From DASRHK01 sp035650495 (GTDB taxonomy: Bacteria > Pseudomonadota > Gammaproteobacteria > Nevskiales > Nevskiaceae), in assembly GCA_035650495.1 (NCBI GenBank), contig DASRHK010000039.1:1-49764 (forward strand): a stretch of DNA of 49,764 nucleotides. The letters run 5' to 3'. The translations under genes and the position numbers were made by a program. Every line of letters begins with the position of its first letter. The stretch's first letter is position 1. Positions 18,501-25,424 of the stretch are shown piece by piece. Under the pieces are notes generated by a model that was given only the letters and a program-made list of their open reading frames with translations, searched no databases and was not told the DNA's origin.

Positions 18501-18814
18501 CGCGCGGCAATCCGGCGATGCTGCAGCGGCTCAAGGACCTGTACCGTTCCTTCGTGGCGGAGCAGGTCGCGCTCCTGCGCACGGCCGTGGAAAGCCGCGC
18601 CGCCGCCGACATCGAGCGCATCGCGCACCGCTGCATCGGCGCGAGCGCGGTCGCGGGGATGAATCAGCTCGCCGAGCTGTTCGACGCGATGGAGCTCTGC
18701 GGACGCGAGCGCAACCTGGACCGCAGCGGGGAGCTCATCGGCCGCATCGAGCGCGAGTTTGCGGAGACGGCGGCCTTCCTCGACGGCGTCGGGCTCAGAG
18801 CTTCAGCCGCTTGA
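15551..18814 (+). CDS. hybrid sensor histidine kinase (TM-PAS-PAS-HisKA-HATPase-REC-REC-HPt)
   Basis: The 1087-residue protein begins with five or six membrane helices (about 15-165), then two PAS/PAC domains (about 180-300 and 310-430), HisKA with His462 in NMSHEIRTPMNAVMG, HATPase (LLSNAVKFTH, DTGLGI, GGTGLGLS), receiver 1 (Asp750 in LIDQQMP), receiver 2 (Asp887 in FMDCQMPELDGY) and a C-terminal HPt domain (His1026 in AHRCIGASA). The plan resembles RpfC/BarA-type phosphorelay kinases. Receiver 1 keeps the Asp and Lys (LKKP), but where receiver 2 has MTAH it reads LLQAP, lacking the conserved Thr/Ser, so it may be degenerate. No response-regulator gene adjoins. The start is the ATG after GGCAGGG. 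It overlaps the convergent SDR gene by 20 bases. Confidence 0.9.
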   Translation: MQQNQQRRLPSPFLIRYLFGGAAFVYVTVLGAVAPGLLDLLGFQLLCVFGCGAFALVQWYDRRHPLRARLPYAMMAIEVPAISLGIASDPHSAMPLQLYVLVTMLEHGLRYGLATFRIALVASLSTIAAAFTLRDIFVSGVISPDAASLAFFIVAIALYVWPMMAESEATHRALSDAHEHMKLSVSATGLGLWSSDVRANKLFLDYNSRHLLGVPAPDEYTHTFDDFVKALSPAEATAIRNEFRTAMLERRPYDHEYSIKLPDGTRRYIGSRAQPIYDDAGRLVRWVGVSWDNTRHRATHEAMREYQATLSLAMRAASFGIWSSDPVARRLTWDDNCHRIFGLKPGTFSGKFEDWIGMLHPDDVDRVSNALLAGLRKRKPYDVEYRVRWPDGSEHIVASRAEFLFEDGAKMPQRAVGVYWDATAQRADQAKLRQTAKELLVAKTAAEAAAKAKSEFLANMSHEIRTPMNAVMGLNSKLLDTQLSPPQREIAERMRFSAESLLTIIDDVLDFSKGEAGMMSLEVAELDLRAVVEGAMEVAADQAQAKGLDLALLYDRRLPHGLRGDPARLRQVLINLLSNAVKFTHRGEIVVSATLVETTDAHATVRLSVQDTGLGISEESCRKLFQPFTQADSSTTRKYGGTGLGLSICKRLVGLMGGDIGVDSTPGQGATFWFTAQLQLDAAAQGAMIEPPPRRRVLLVDDHAPTREAISADLLEWGMQVDAVATADAALMQLEAALHAGATLDLVLIDQQMPVTDGLQLARKIRADERFAGVKIALLQAPARAGAKRPAGIDAVLKKPVRRCALYSALLDLGDASARHVDEGAEIARASVVAQDCRVLIAEDNQLNQEVAAYLLEKLGVHAVCVGDGVEAVQAVERSHYDVVFMDCQMPELDGYAATARIRAKETGGEHHTWIVAMTAHAMPGDREKCLAAGMDDYIAKPTTLESMRGALERFAARERARPESPPAARPRPARDPSRLVEAARGNPAMLQRLKDLYRSFVAEQVALLRTAVESRAAADIERIAHRCIGASAVAGMNQLAELFDAMELCGRERNLDRSGELIGRIEREFAETAAFLDGVGLRASAA

Positions 18815-19535
18815 AGACGAATTCCGGGACGCTCACGATGATCAGCATGATCAACCGCCAGAACCCCGGCACATAGAGCACGTCGCGACGCTTTGCGATC
18901 CCCGCGTGGATCGACTCGCCGACCTGCTGCGGCGAGGCCCACAGCGCGCCTTTCTTGAACTGCGCCGTCATCGGCGTGTCGACGAAGCCGGGCTTCACCG
19001 TCATGACGTGCACGCCGCGCGCGAACAGGCGATTGCGCAGTCCCGCTGCGAACGTCGACACCGCCGCCTTCGCGGAGCCATAGAGGAAATTGCTCTGCCG
19101 CCCGCGATCGCCGGCGACGGAGGAGATCACCGCGATCGTGCCCCGCCCCTGCCGCTCGAAGCGCTGCGCCAGCGCGTTCAGCAGCGCGATCGTCGTCACG
19201 GCATTGGTGTGGAATTCGCGCAGGCTGATCTCGGTCGAGGCGCTGCACGCGGATTGGTCCGGCAGCGTGCCGTGCGCGACGAGCGCGACGTCGATGCCGC
19301 CGGCGAGCGCCTGCTCCGCGGTGTCGAGCGTCACCGCGTGGGCGGCGAGATTGTCGACGTCGAGGATGCCGACGCTCACCTGCGGCGCGCCGCGCACACG
19401 CAGATCGGCGGCAATGGCGTCGAGGCGCTGCGCGTTGCGCGCGACGAGATGCAGCGTCGCGCCTTCGGCCGCGAAGCACCGCGCCGTGGCTTCGGCGATC
19501 GCGGACGTCGCACCGATGATCAGCACTTTCTGCAT
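18795..19535 (-). CDS. DprE2-like SDR, polyprenyl-phosphoryl-2-ketoribose reductase
   Basis: A 246-residue short-chain dehydrogenase with cofactor motif GATSAIA (8-14), catalytic Ser in ISSVAG and YGSAK (Tyr152, Lys156), and a hydrophobic C-terminus (about 227-241) that may bind the membrane. Position and sequence fit DprE2, which in mycobacteria reduces the 2-keto intermediate from DprE1 to give decaprenyl-phosphoryl-arabinose. It is the last gene of a four-gene operon; its ATG follows the dprE1-like stop by one base. SDRs are diverse, so the assignment rests mainly on the partner gene next to it. Confidence 0.85.
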   Translation of the reverse strand: MQKVLIIGATSAIAEATARCFAAEGATLHLVARNAQRLDAIAADLRVRGAPQVSVGILDVDNLAAHAVTLDTAEQALAGGIDVALVAHGTLPDQSACSASTEISLREFHTNAVTTIALLNALAQRFERQGRGTIAVISSVAGDRGRQSNFLYGSAKAAVSTFAAGLRNRLFARGVHVMTVKPGFVDTPMTAQFKKGALWASPQQVGESIHAGIAKRRDVLYVPGFWRLIMLIIVSVPEFVFKRLKL

Positions 19536-19536
19536 G

Positions 19537-20826
19537 TCATTCCCTTGTGACGCGCCGCCAGAGATTGGAGGAGAAGTTCGGATCGCGCATGCGCTCGAGA
19601 TCGTGCCAGCGCGGATACGCCTGCCGGAACAGCGCGCCGGACATCCGCGCGTCCTTCGCCGGATAGAGCGCGCCGCCGTCGGTGAGGACGATGCGATCGA
19701 GCGTGTCGAAGAGGCGCAGAGTATCCCCGCCGCGATTGGGGAAATCCAGCGCGAGCGTGTAGCCCGCGCGCGGGAACGACAGCCAGCCGGGCGACGCGCG
19801 ATCGCCGAACGCCTTCAGCACGTTCAGGAACGACGCGGCGCCGGATTTCGCGACGACGTCGAGCAATTCCCGGATAGCCTCCGGCGAGCTCACCACGCAC
19901 TGGTACTGATAGAAGCCGCGCGGGCCGTACATGCGATTCCAGTTGCCGACGCCGTCGAGCGGATAGAAGTACGGCTCGTAGTGCTGGCGGCGCTCGCCGA
20001 CGCGCGACAGCGGGTAGTAGAGCGCGTTGAAGGCGCGCGAGGTCAGCGGATTCACCGCCGAGATCGGCGGCGCGAAGGGAACGCTCACGCGCGGATGGCG
20101 CACGCGCTCTGAGGACAGGCGCTGCGGATCGCCTTCGGCATGGTTCGCGCGCATGAACAATCCGCGACCGAGATTCCCCTCGCGCGCGAAGCAGTCGAGC
20201 CAGGCGACGGTGTACTCGTGGGTCGCATCGCACGCGCGCGACAGCTCGAAGAACTCGGAGAGGCGGCTGAAGCGAACGGTGGTCACGTCCATCGTCGCGG
20301 CAGTCACCCGCCGCAGCTGCAGCTCCGCCGTGGTGATGAAGCCGGTGAGTCCGAGGCCACCGATGGTCGCACCGAACCAGTCGGCGTTCTCGGTTGCGCT
20401 GCAGAAGATGCGCGTGCCGTCGGAGCGCAGGAGCTCGAGCGCGCGCACGTGGGCGCCGAAGCTGCCGACGCGATGGTGATTCTTGCCGTGCACGTCGTTG
20501 GCGATCGCGCCGCCGACGGTGACGAACTTGGTGCCCGGCGTGACCGGCAGGAACCAGCCGCGCGGCACCGCGAACGCGAGGATCTCGGCGAGGCTCACGC
20601 CCGCTTCGCAGCGGAGCAGGCCATTGTCGGGGTCGAACGCGATGAAGCGATCGAGCGGCCGCGACAGCAGCAGGCGGCCCTGATCGTTGAGGCAGACATC
20701 GCCATAGCTGCGGCCGAGCCCGCGCGGCAGCATGCTGCGGCCGTCGGTCGACGGCAGCGGATCGCCGCGGAAGGAGATGCGCGCGCCTTCCTGCGGCGCC
20801 GTCGGCAGCCGGCCCCAGGATTGCAT
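19537..20826 (-). CDS. DprE1-like FAD-dependent polyprenyl-phosphoribose 2-oxidase
   Basis: The 429-residue flavoprotein follows the DprE1 pattern: RGLGRSYGDVCL (FAD-binding, 35-46), GGAIANDVHGKNHHRVGSFG (105-124), RGFYQYQCVV (303-312), FLNVLKAFG (333-341) and YPAKDARM (388-395). In mycobacteria this enzyme oxidises C2 of decaprenyl-phospho-ribose. The residue matching M. tuberculosis Cys387, the covalent target of benzothiazinones, is Ala359 here (GYTLALDFP where the mycobacterial enzyme has GWNICVDFP). The ATG at 20826 shares one base with the upstream stop (TGATG); the frame is open further but overlaps the UbiA gene. Mycobacterial sequences are from memory. Confidence 0.88.
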   Translation of the reverse strand: MQSWGRLPTAPQEGARISFRGDPLPSTDGRSMLPRGLGRSYGDVCLNDQGRLLLSRPLDRFIAFDPDNGLLRCEAGVSLAEILAFAVPRGWFLPVTPGTKFVTVGGAIANDVHGKNHHRVGSFGAHVRALELLRSDGTRIFCSATENADWFGATIGGLGLTGFITTAELQLRRVTAATMDVTTVRFSRLSEFFELSRACDATHEYTVAWLDCFAREGNLGRGLFMRANHAEGDPQRLSSERVRHPRVSVPFAPPISAVNPLTSRAFNALYYPLSRVGERRQHYEPYFYPLDGVGNWNRMYGPRGFYQYQCVVSSPEAIRELLDVVAKSGAASFLNVLKAFGDRASPGWLSFPRAGYTLALDFPNRGGDTLRLFDTLDRIVLTDGGALYPAKDARMSGALFRQAYPRWHDLERMRDPNFSSNLWRRVTRE

Positions 20827-22247
20827 CAGGTCGCGACGATCAGGATCAGCGCGAACAACGCCGCGACGACGAGGCTGATGCGATCGGTCGCGGCGAACAC
20901 CAGCGGGTCGTCGTGCATCTCGCCGCGGTGCGCCTTGAACCAGGTGCGGCAGATCCAGTAGAGCATCAGCGGGCACAGCAGCGAGACCAGCGCCGGGTAG
21001 TGATAGAGGCTGCGCACCGGCCCGCTCTGCACGTAGAGCGCGAGGACGAGCACCGCCATGAAGCCGCTGGCGACGCCCATCACCGAGAGCACGAGGCGAT
21101 CTTCCGTGCGATAGCCGCGGCTGTGCAGCTGCGCTTCGCCGCGCGCCTGCACCGACAGGACCTCGCTGTAGCGCTTGACCACCGCGAGGCTGAAGAACAG
21201 GAACATCGAGAAGGCGAGCAGCCAGAACGACGGCCAGATCAGCGTCGCCGCCGAGCCCGCGATGATGCGCAGCGTGTACAAGCCCGCGAGCGTGATGACG
21301 TCGACGATCGCGCGCTGCTTCAGGAACAGCGAGTACGCAAGCGTGCCGAAGTAGTAGGTGACGAGCACAGCGAGCGCGAGCAGCCCGAGCTGCAAGCCCA
21401 CGATCGCCATCGCGGTCGCCAGCAGCGCGGGCACCATGACGATGCCGTGCGTGAGCGGCAGCGCGCCGCTCGCGAAGGGGCGCTTGCGCTTGCGCGGATG
21501 GGCACGATCGGCGGCGAGATCGAACAGGTCGTTCAGCACGTAGCCGCTCGACGCGCACAGGCTGAACGCGACGAACATCAGCGCCGCGTCGGCGAGCAGC
21601 GAAACCTGCCCGGCCAGGTGCGCAGCGAGCAGCGGCACGAACACGAGCAGGTTCTTCAGCCACTGATGCACGCGGATCGCCTTGAGATACAGCAGCGGCG
21701 AAGCGCGCGGCCGGTCGAAGCGATGCGTGAAGCGCGCGCCGGTAGCGACCTTCAAGGCCATCGCCGGCGCATCGACGGTCCAGCCTTCACGCGCCTGCGA
21801 CCACACCGGCACGTCGGCGTAGCTGTCGCCGGCGTAGTCGTAGCCGCGCACGCCGAAGCGCTGCACGAGCCGCTCAGCTTTGCGCCGACCGGTCAGGTTC
21901 ACCGCTTCGTCGGTCGCGAGTACTTCGTCGAACAAGCCGAGCTTCTCCGCGACCTGCTGCGCGAATGCCGTCGGGCTGCCGGTGACCAGCACCATGCGAC
22001 GTCCGCGGCTGCGTTCGCGCTTGAGCTCGGCGACGAGCGCGTCGTTGTACGGGAGATTCGCGGCGTCGGGCTGCACGCGCAGCGCGACCTGTTGCTTGAA
22101 GTGGGCGCGCCCGCGCAGCAGCCAGAGCGGCAGCTTCAGGATCGACAGCGGCGACTGGCGCAGCAGCGTCAGGACCGATTCGTAGAGCAGATCGGTGTGG
22201 ATCAGCGTGCCGTCGAGGTCCACGCAGAGGACCGGCTCGGCGCTCAC
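20826..22247 (-). CDS. HAD-UbiA fusion, putative polyprenyl-phosphate phosphoribosyltransferase
   Basis: From GTG 22247 the protein has 473 residues: an N-terminal HAD phosphatase-like domain (CVDLDGTLIHTD, Asp10 and Asp12; VTGSP 88-92; GDSYADV 140-146) and a C-terminal UbiA membrane domain with about eight helices. The UbiA motifs IRVHQWLKNLLVF (191-203), NDLFDLAADRAHPRKRKRP (239-257) and YSLFLKQRAIVDV (305-317) match decaprenyl-phosphate phosphoribosyltransferases such as Rv3806c. The HAD domain could remove the 5-phosphate from the product (inference; mycobacteria use a separate protein). GTG 22247 overlaps the upstream stop as GTGA; an ATG at 22313 is the alternative. Confidence 0.85.
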   Translation of the reverse strand: MSAEPVLCVDLDGTLIHTDLLYESVLTLLRQSPLSILKLPLWLLRGRAHFKQQVALRVQPDAANLPYNDALVAELKRERSRGRRMVLVTGSPTAFAQQVAEKLGLFDEVLATDEAVNLTGRRKAERLVQRFGVRGYDYAGDSYADVPVWSQAREGWTVDAPAMALKVATGARFTHRFDRPRASPLLYLKAIRVHQWLKNLLVFVPLLAAHLAGQVSLLADAALMFVAFSLCASSGYVLNDLFDLAADRAHPRKRKRPFASGALPLTHGIVMVPALLATAMAIVGLQLGLLALAVLVTYYFGTLAYSLFLKQRAIVDVITLAGLYTLRIIAGSAATLIWPSFWLLAFSMFLFFSLAVVKRYSEVLSVQARGEAQLHSRGYRTEDRLVLSVMGVASGFMAVLVLALYVQSGPVRSLYHYPALVSLLCPLMLYWICRTWFKAHRGEMHDDPLVFAATDRISLVVAALFALILIVAT

Positions 22248-23227
22248 GCCTGCCACGTCTTGCGCACCTGTAAGACCCCCATCGCGATCATGCCCAACAG
22301 TATCGCAAACCACAGCGTCGCCGCGCGGCAGATCAGCGTGGCGGCGACGGCCTCCGGAACCCCAGCGCCCGATGCGGCGAGCAGGCCCGCCATCACCGCT
22401 TCGGCGCCGCCCAGCCCGCCGGGGACGAGGCTTGCCGCACCACCGAGCATGGCGAGCGCGTAAATCCCGACTGCCCGCGGCAGGCTTACGGTCAATCCGA
22501 GCGATTCGGCGATCACGTGCAGTCCCACACCTTCGGCGCCCCAGCTGACGACCCCGAGCAGGAGCGCGGCGATGAGCAGTCGGGGCTCGAGCAGCGAAGC
22601 GGAGCTTTGCAGCAGATGGACGAAATGATTGCGCCAGTGCGCGAGCCGATCATGGGAGATCGGCATGCGTGCAGTGAGCGCGACGATCGTCGGGCTGCGC
22701 ACGAGCAGCACCGCGATGAGACCGATCGCGCCGGCGATGGCGACCCACGTGCCGCTCACGCCGAGCGCCGCGATGCCGATCGCCGCCAGCGCGAGCACCG
22801 ACAGCAGATCGACCAGGCGCTCGGAGAACAGCGCCGCGAGGCTGACCGGATACGGAACGCCGCGCGCGTGCAGATAGAGCGAGCGGATGGCTTCGCCGGC
22901 CTTGCCCGGCGTCGTGGTCATCGCGAATCCCGAGATGTAGATCGCGAGATGACGCGGCCACGGAATGCGGTGGCCGAGGCGTCGCAGATAGAGGTGCCAG
23001 CGCACGAAGCGCAACGCGTAGTTGCCGAGCGAGAGCGCGAGGACCGCGCACCAGCCGCTCGCCGACAGCCGGCGCGCGGCGTCGAGCACGCGGCTCGCGT
23101 CCGCGCTGATCAGCACGACGAGATAGAGCGCGACGGACAGGATCACCGAGACGCTGAGCGCGGTGAGCCAACGATGGCGGTGGTAATGCTTCGTCAGAGG
23201 GTCTTTCCGCGATCGCTGTGAATACAT
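22244..23227 (-). CDS. LPG_synthase_TM family membrane protein, possible lipid-sugar flippase
   Basis: A 327-residue integral membrane protein with about eight helices and the hallmark motifs of the lysylphosphatidylglycerol-synthase transmembrane family (PF03706, AglD-like): ALRFVRWHLYLR (51-62), FAMTTTPGKAGEAIRSLYL and the C-terminal SLVPGGLGGAEAVMAGLL. It lacks the soluble aminoacyltransferase domain. Members often stand in polysaccharide or lipid-carrier loci and are suspected flippases, which suits a pathway making a membrane-bound sugar donor (inference). First gene of the operon. A GGAG lies eight bases before the ATG at 23227; both sit inside the loop of a large inverted repeat. Confidence 0.82.
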   Translation of the reverse strand: MYSQRSRKDPLTKHYHRHRWLTALSVSVILSVALYLVVLISADASRVLDAARRLSASGWCAVLALSLGNYALRFVRWHLYLRRLGHRIPWPRHLAIYISGFAMTTTPGKAGEAIRSLYLHARGVPYPVSLAALFSERLVDLLSVLALAAIGIAALGVSGTWVAIAGAIGLIAVLLVRSPTIVALTARMPISHDRLAHWRNHFVHLLQSSASLLEPRLLIAALLLGVVSWGAEGVGLHVIAESLGLTVSLPRAVGIYALAMLGGAASLVPGGLGGAEAVMAGLLAASGAGVPEAVAATLICRAATLWFAILLGMIAMGVLQVRKTWQA

Positions 23228-23291
23228 CCGTGTACGCTCCGGACGCGGCGTCCCTGCCGCGTGCGGTCGCGGAAAGACCCTCTGCCGAAGC
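23188..23291. repeat. 29-bp imperfect inverted repeat at the head of the polyprenyl-sugar operon
   Basis: Arms 23188-23216 and 23263-23291 match at 27 of 29 positions, including a perfect 18-bp block (23195-23212 with 23267-23284; core AGAGGGTCTTTCC). The 46-base loop holds the start codon and ribosome binding site of the membrane-protein gene and two smaller hairpins, one ACGCGGC-N6-GCCGCGT. It could be a leader stem-loop, a terminator for the peroxiredoxin gene or a miniature mobile remnant; no target duplication is seen. Confidence 0.65.
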
Positions 23292-23299
23292 GCGAGTGA

Positions 23300-23935
23300 C
23301 TACGACTTGGGCTGCGGCACCACGCGCAGGTAGGGCTTCACTTCCTTCCAGCCGGCCGGGAACAGCTTCTTCGCGTCGTCGTTCGACACCGACGGCACGA
23401 TGATCACGTCCTCGCCCTGCTTCCAGTTCACCGGCGTCGCCACTTTGTGCTTGTCGGTGAGCTGCAGCGAGTCGATCACGCGCAGCACTTCGTCGAAGTT
23501 GCGGCCGGTCGACGCGGGATAGGTGATGGTCAGCCGCACTTTCTTGTTCGGGTCGATCACGAACACCGAGCGCACGGTGAAGCGATCCGACGCTTTCGGA
23601 TGGATCATCCCGTAGAGGTTCGCGACGCGCATGTCGGCATCCGCGATCATCGGGAAATTGACCTTCACGTTCTGCGTCGACTCGATGTCCTTGGTCCAGC
23701 CCTTGTGATCCTCGACCGAGTCGACCGACAGGCCGATCGCTTTCACGCCGCGCTTGTCGAACTCGCTCTTGAGCTTGGCCGTGTAGCCGAGCTCGGTGGT
23801 GCAAACCGGGGTGTAGTCCTTCGGATGCGAGAACAGCACGCCCCAGCTCTTGCCGAGCCAGTCGTGGAACTTGATCCTGCCGATGGTGGTGTCGGCTTCG
23901 AAGTCGGGTGCGATGTCGCCGAGCTGCAATGCCAT
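23300..23935 (-). CDS. 1-Cys peroxiredoxin (Prx6 type)
   Basis: The 211-residue protein has the peroxidatic motif SHPKDYTPVCTTELG with Cys45, a C-terminal extension (to 211) characteristic of Prx6-class enzymes, and no second Cys, so it is a 1-Cys peroxiredoxin that reduces H2O2 or lipid peroxides in the cytoplasm. The motif RSVFVIDPNKKVR and the conserved Pro-rich C-terminus support this. A strong AAGGAG lies just before the ATG. It stands alone, upstream of the polyprenyl-sugar operon on the same strand, separated from it by the large inverted repeat. Confidence 0.95.
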   Translation of the reverse strand: MALQLGDIAPDFEADTTIGRIKFHDWLGKSWGVLFSHPKDYTPVCTTELGYTAKLKSEFDKRGVKAIGLSVDSVEDHKGWTKDIESTQNVKVNFPMIADADMRVANLYGMIHPKASDRFTVRSVFVIDPNKKVRLTITYPASTGRNFDEVLRVIDSLQLTDKHKVATPVNWKQGEDVIIVPSVSNDDAKKLFPAGWKEVKPYLRVVPQPKS

Positions 23936-23992
23936 GAGAATCTCCTTGGCTCATTCCGCGGGGCGCTTATTGTGCGCCTTCGCTCGCGTCGA

Positions 23993-25357
23993 TCAAGGCA
24001 TAACGACAGACGCCTTGGCGCCATGGAGAAAGCGCAACGACAGGCCGATCGCCGCGATGCCGAGCCCGATCGTCAGTCCCCACCAGATGCCCTCGGCGGC
24101 GAGCGTCGTATGGAAACCGAGCGCGACCGCGCTCGGCATGCCGATCAGCCAGTATGCCGCGACCGTGATCAGCATCGGCACGCGCGTGTCCTTCATGCCG
24201 CGCAGGGCGCCGTTGGCGGTGACCTGCAGGCCGTCGAAGAACTGGAACGCGGCCGCGAGCCACAAGAACACGATCGCTTGCGTCGCGATCGCCGTGTCCT
24301 CGGTGTAGATCGCGACGATCACGCCGGGGAACACCAGCATGATGAGCGCGTTCGACGCCGCGTTGATCAGTCCGAGCTGCATGCCGACGCGGCCGCGAGC
24401 GCGCGCCATCCACGGCAAGCCGGCGCCGGCGGCGTGACCGACGCGCACCGTGGTCGCCAGCGCGATGCCGAGCGGGATCATGAACAGCACCGACGCGAAA
24501 TTGATCGCGACCTGGTACGCCGCGACGGTGCGATCGCCGAAGCTCGCCATCAGCATCGCGGCGACGACGAACAAGCTTGCCTCGGCGACGAGCGTGAGCG
24601 CGATCGGGAGGCCGAGCTTCAGGACCTCGTGCACTTCGCTCAAGAAGCGTCGGCCTGAAGGGCGACCCCCAAAGACGTGCAACGCGCGCAGCTTCACGTT
24701 GCTGCGGAATTGCCACGCCATCAGCGCGGCCATCAACACCGATGAGATCGTGGTCGCCCAGCCGCAGCCGATCGCGCCCATCGCGGGGAAGCCGAATTTC
24801 CCGTACATCAGGATCCAGTCGAGGAGCGCGTTGGTAGCAAGACCGAGCAGGCCCGAATAGAACGTCGGCGCCGTGACGCCGACGCCTTCCGCGGTGAAGC
24901 GCAGGACGAACCACTGCGCCGTACCGAGCCCGCTCCAGCTGAACGCGCGCAGGAAATCGACGGCGATCTGCGCGGTCGCCGGCTCGAGCCCGAGGTGCAG
25001 CAACACCGGCGCAGCGACGAGATGCGCCGCGATGACCCAGATCGCGCCGAGCAGGAGCGCGAGCAGCTGCGTCTCGCGCACGAAGCCGCCGACGCGCGCG
25101 TCGGCCTCACCGGCGCCGGCGCGATGCGCGACGATCGGCGAGCACGCCATCAGCATGCCCATGAAGAAGACGAAGAAGATGACGTTGAGATTGGTGCCGA
25201 CGGCGACCGCCGCGAGCGTCTGGCTGCCGAGCCGTCCGGCCCAGATGGTGTCGACGACGCCCATGCCGACGCCGGCCAGCTGCGCCGCGATCAGCGGGCC
25301 GGCCAGCCGCAGGTTCTCGCGCGCCTCGGCGCGGAAATTGGCATCGAACCATTGCAT
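23993..25357 (-). CDS. MATE family multidrug efflux transporter
   Basis: 454 residues from the ATG at 25357, with twelve predicted helices in two halves. The MatE signatures are present: LAGPLIAAQLAGVGMGVVDTIWAG (residues 16-39) and, in the second half, LPIALTLVAEASLFVVAA. It resembles the NorM/DinF-type Na+ or H+ antiporters that export cationic drugs and dyes. The ATG at 25357 starts the amphipathic N-terminus (MQWFDANFRAEARENLRLAG); the frame is open 49 codons further into the dacC start region without support. A -10 box (TACAAT) ends seven bases before this ATG, so the message is probably leaderless. Divergent from dacC. Confidence 0.92.
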   Translation of the reverse strand: MQWFDANFRAEARENLRLAGPLIAAQLAGVGMGVVDTIWAGRLGSQTLAAVAVGTNLNVIFFVFFMGMLMACSPIVAHRAGAGEADARVGGFVRETQLLALLLGAIWVIAAHLVAAPVLLHLGLEPATAQIAVDFLRAFSWSGLGTAQWFVLRFTAEGVGVTAPTFYSGLLGLATNALLDWILMYGKFGFPAMGAIGCGWATTISSVLMAALMAWQFRSNVKLRALHVFGGRPSGRRFLSEVHEVLKLGLPIALTLVAEASLFVVAAMLMASFGDRTVAAYQVAINFASVLFMIPLGIALATTVRVGHAAGAGLPWMARARGRVGMQLGLINAASNALIMLVFPGVIVAIYTEDTAIATQAIVFLWLAAAFQFFDGLQVTANGALRGMKDTRVPMLITVAAYWLIGMPSAVALGFHTTLAAEGIWWGLTIGLGIAAIGLSLRFLHGAKASVVMP

Positions 25358-25363
25358 GGCGAC

Positions 25364-25373
25364 ATTGTAGAAT
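25364..25373. promoter_or_regulatory. overlapping divergent -10 boxes between the MATE and dacC genes
   Basis: Reading leftward, TACAAT (25369-25364) precedes the MATE ATG at 25357 by six bases. Reading rightward, TAGAAT (25368-25373) could serve dacC with a leader of about 45 nt. The two hexamers share two bases, so the promoters should exclude each other. Confidence 0.4.
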
Positions 25374-25424
25374 TGCGCGCCCGATCGATCCGGGCTCCGC
25401 CTCTCCTTTTCGCTCACGCCTCGC

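Noticed and set aside
15575..18628. Antisense frame of 1017 codons opposite the hybrid kinase
   Set aside because: The sense strand has a full set of kinase domains; the antisense product has no motif and arises from the codon bias.
23188..23291. Interpretation as an insertion sequence end or integron site
   Set aside because: No transposase, target duplication or second copy in the window; reported only as an inverted repeat.
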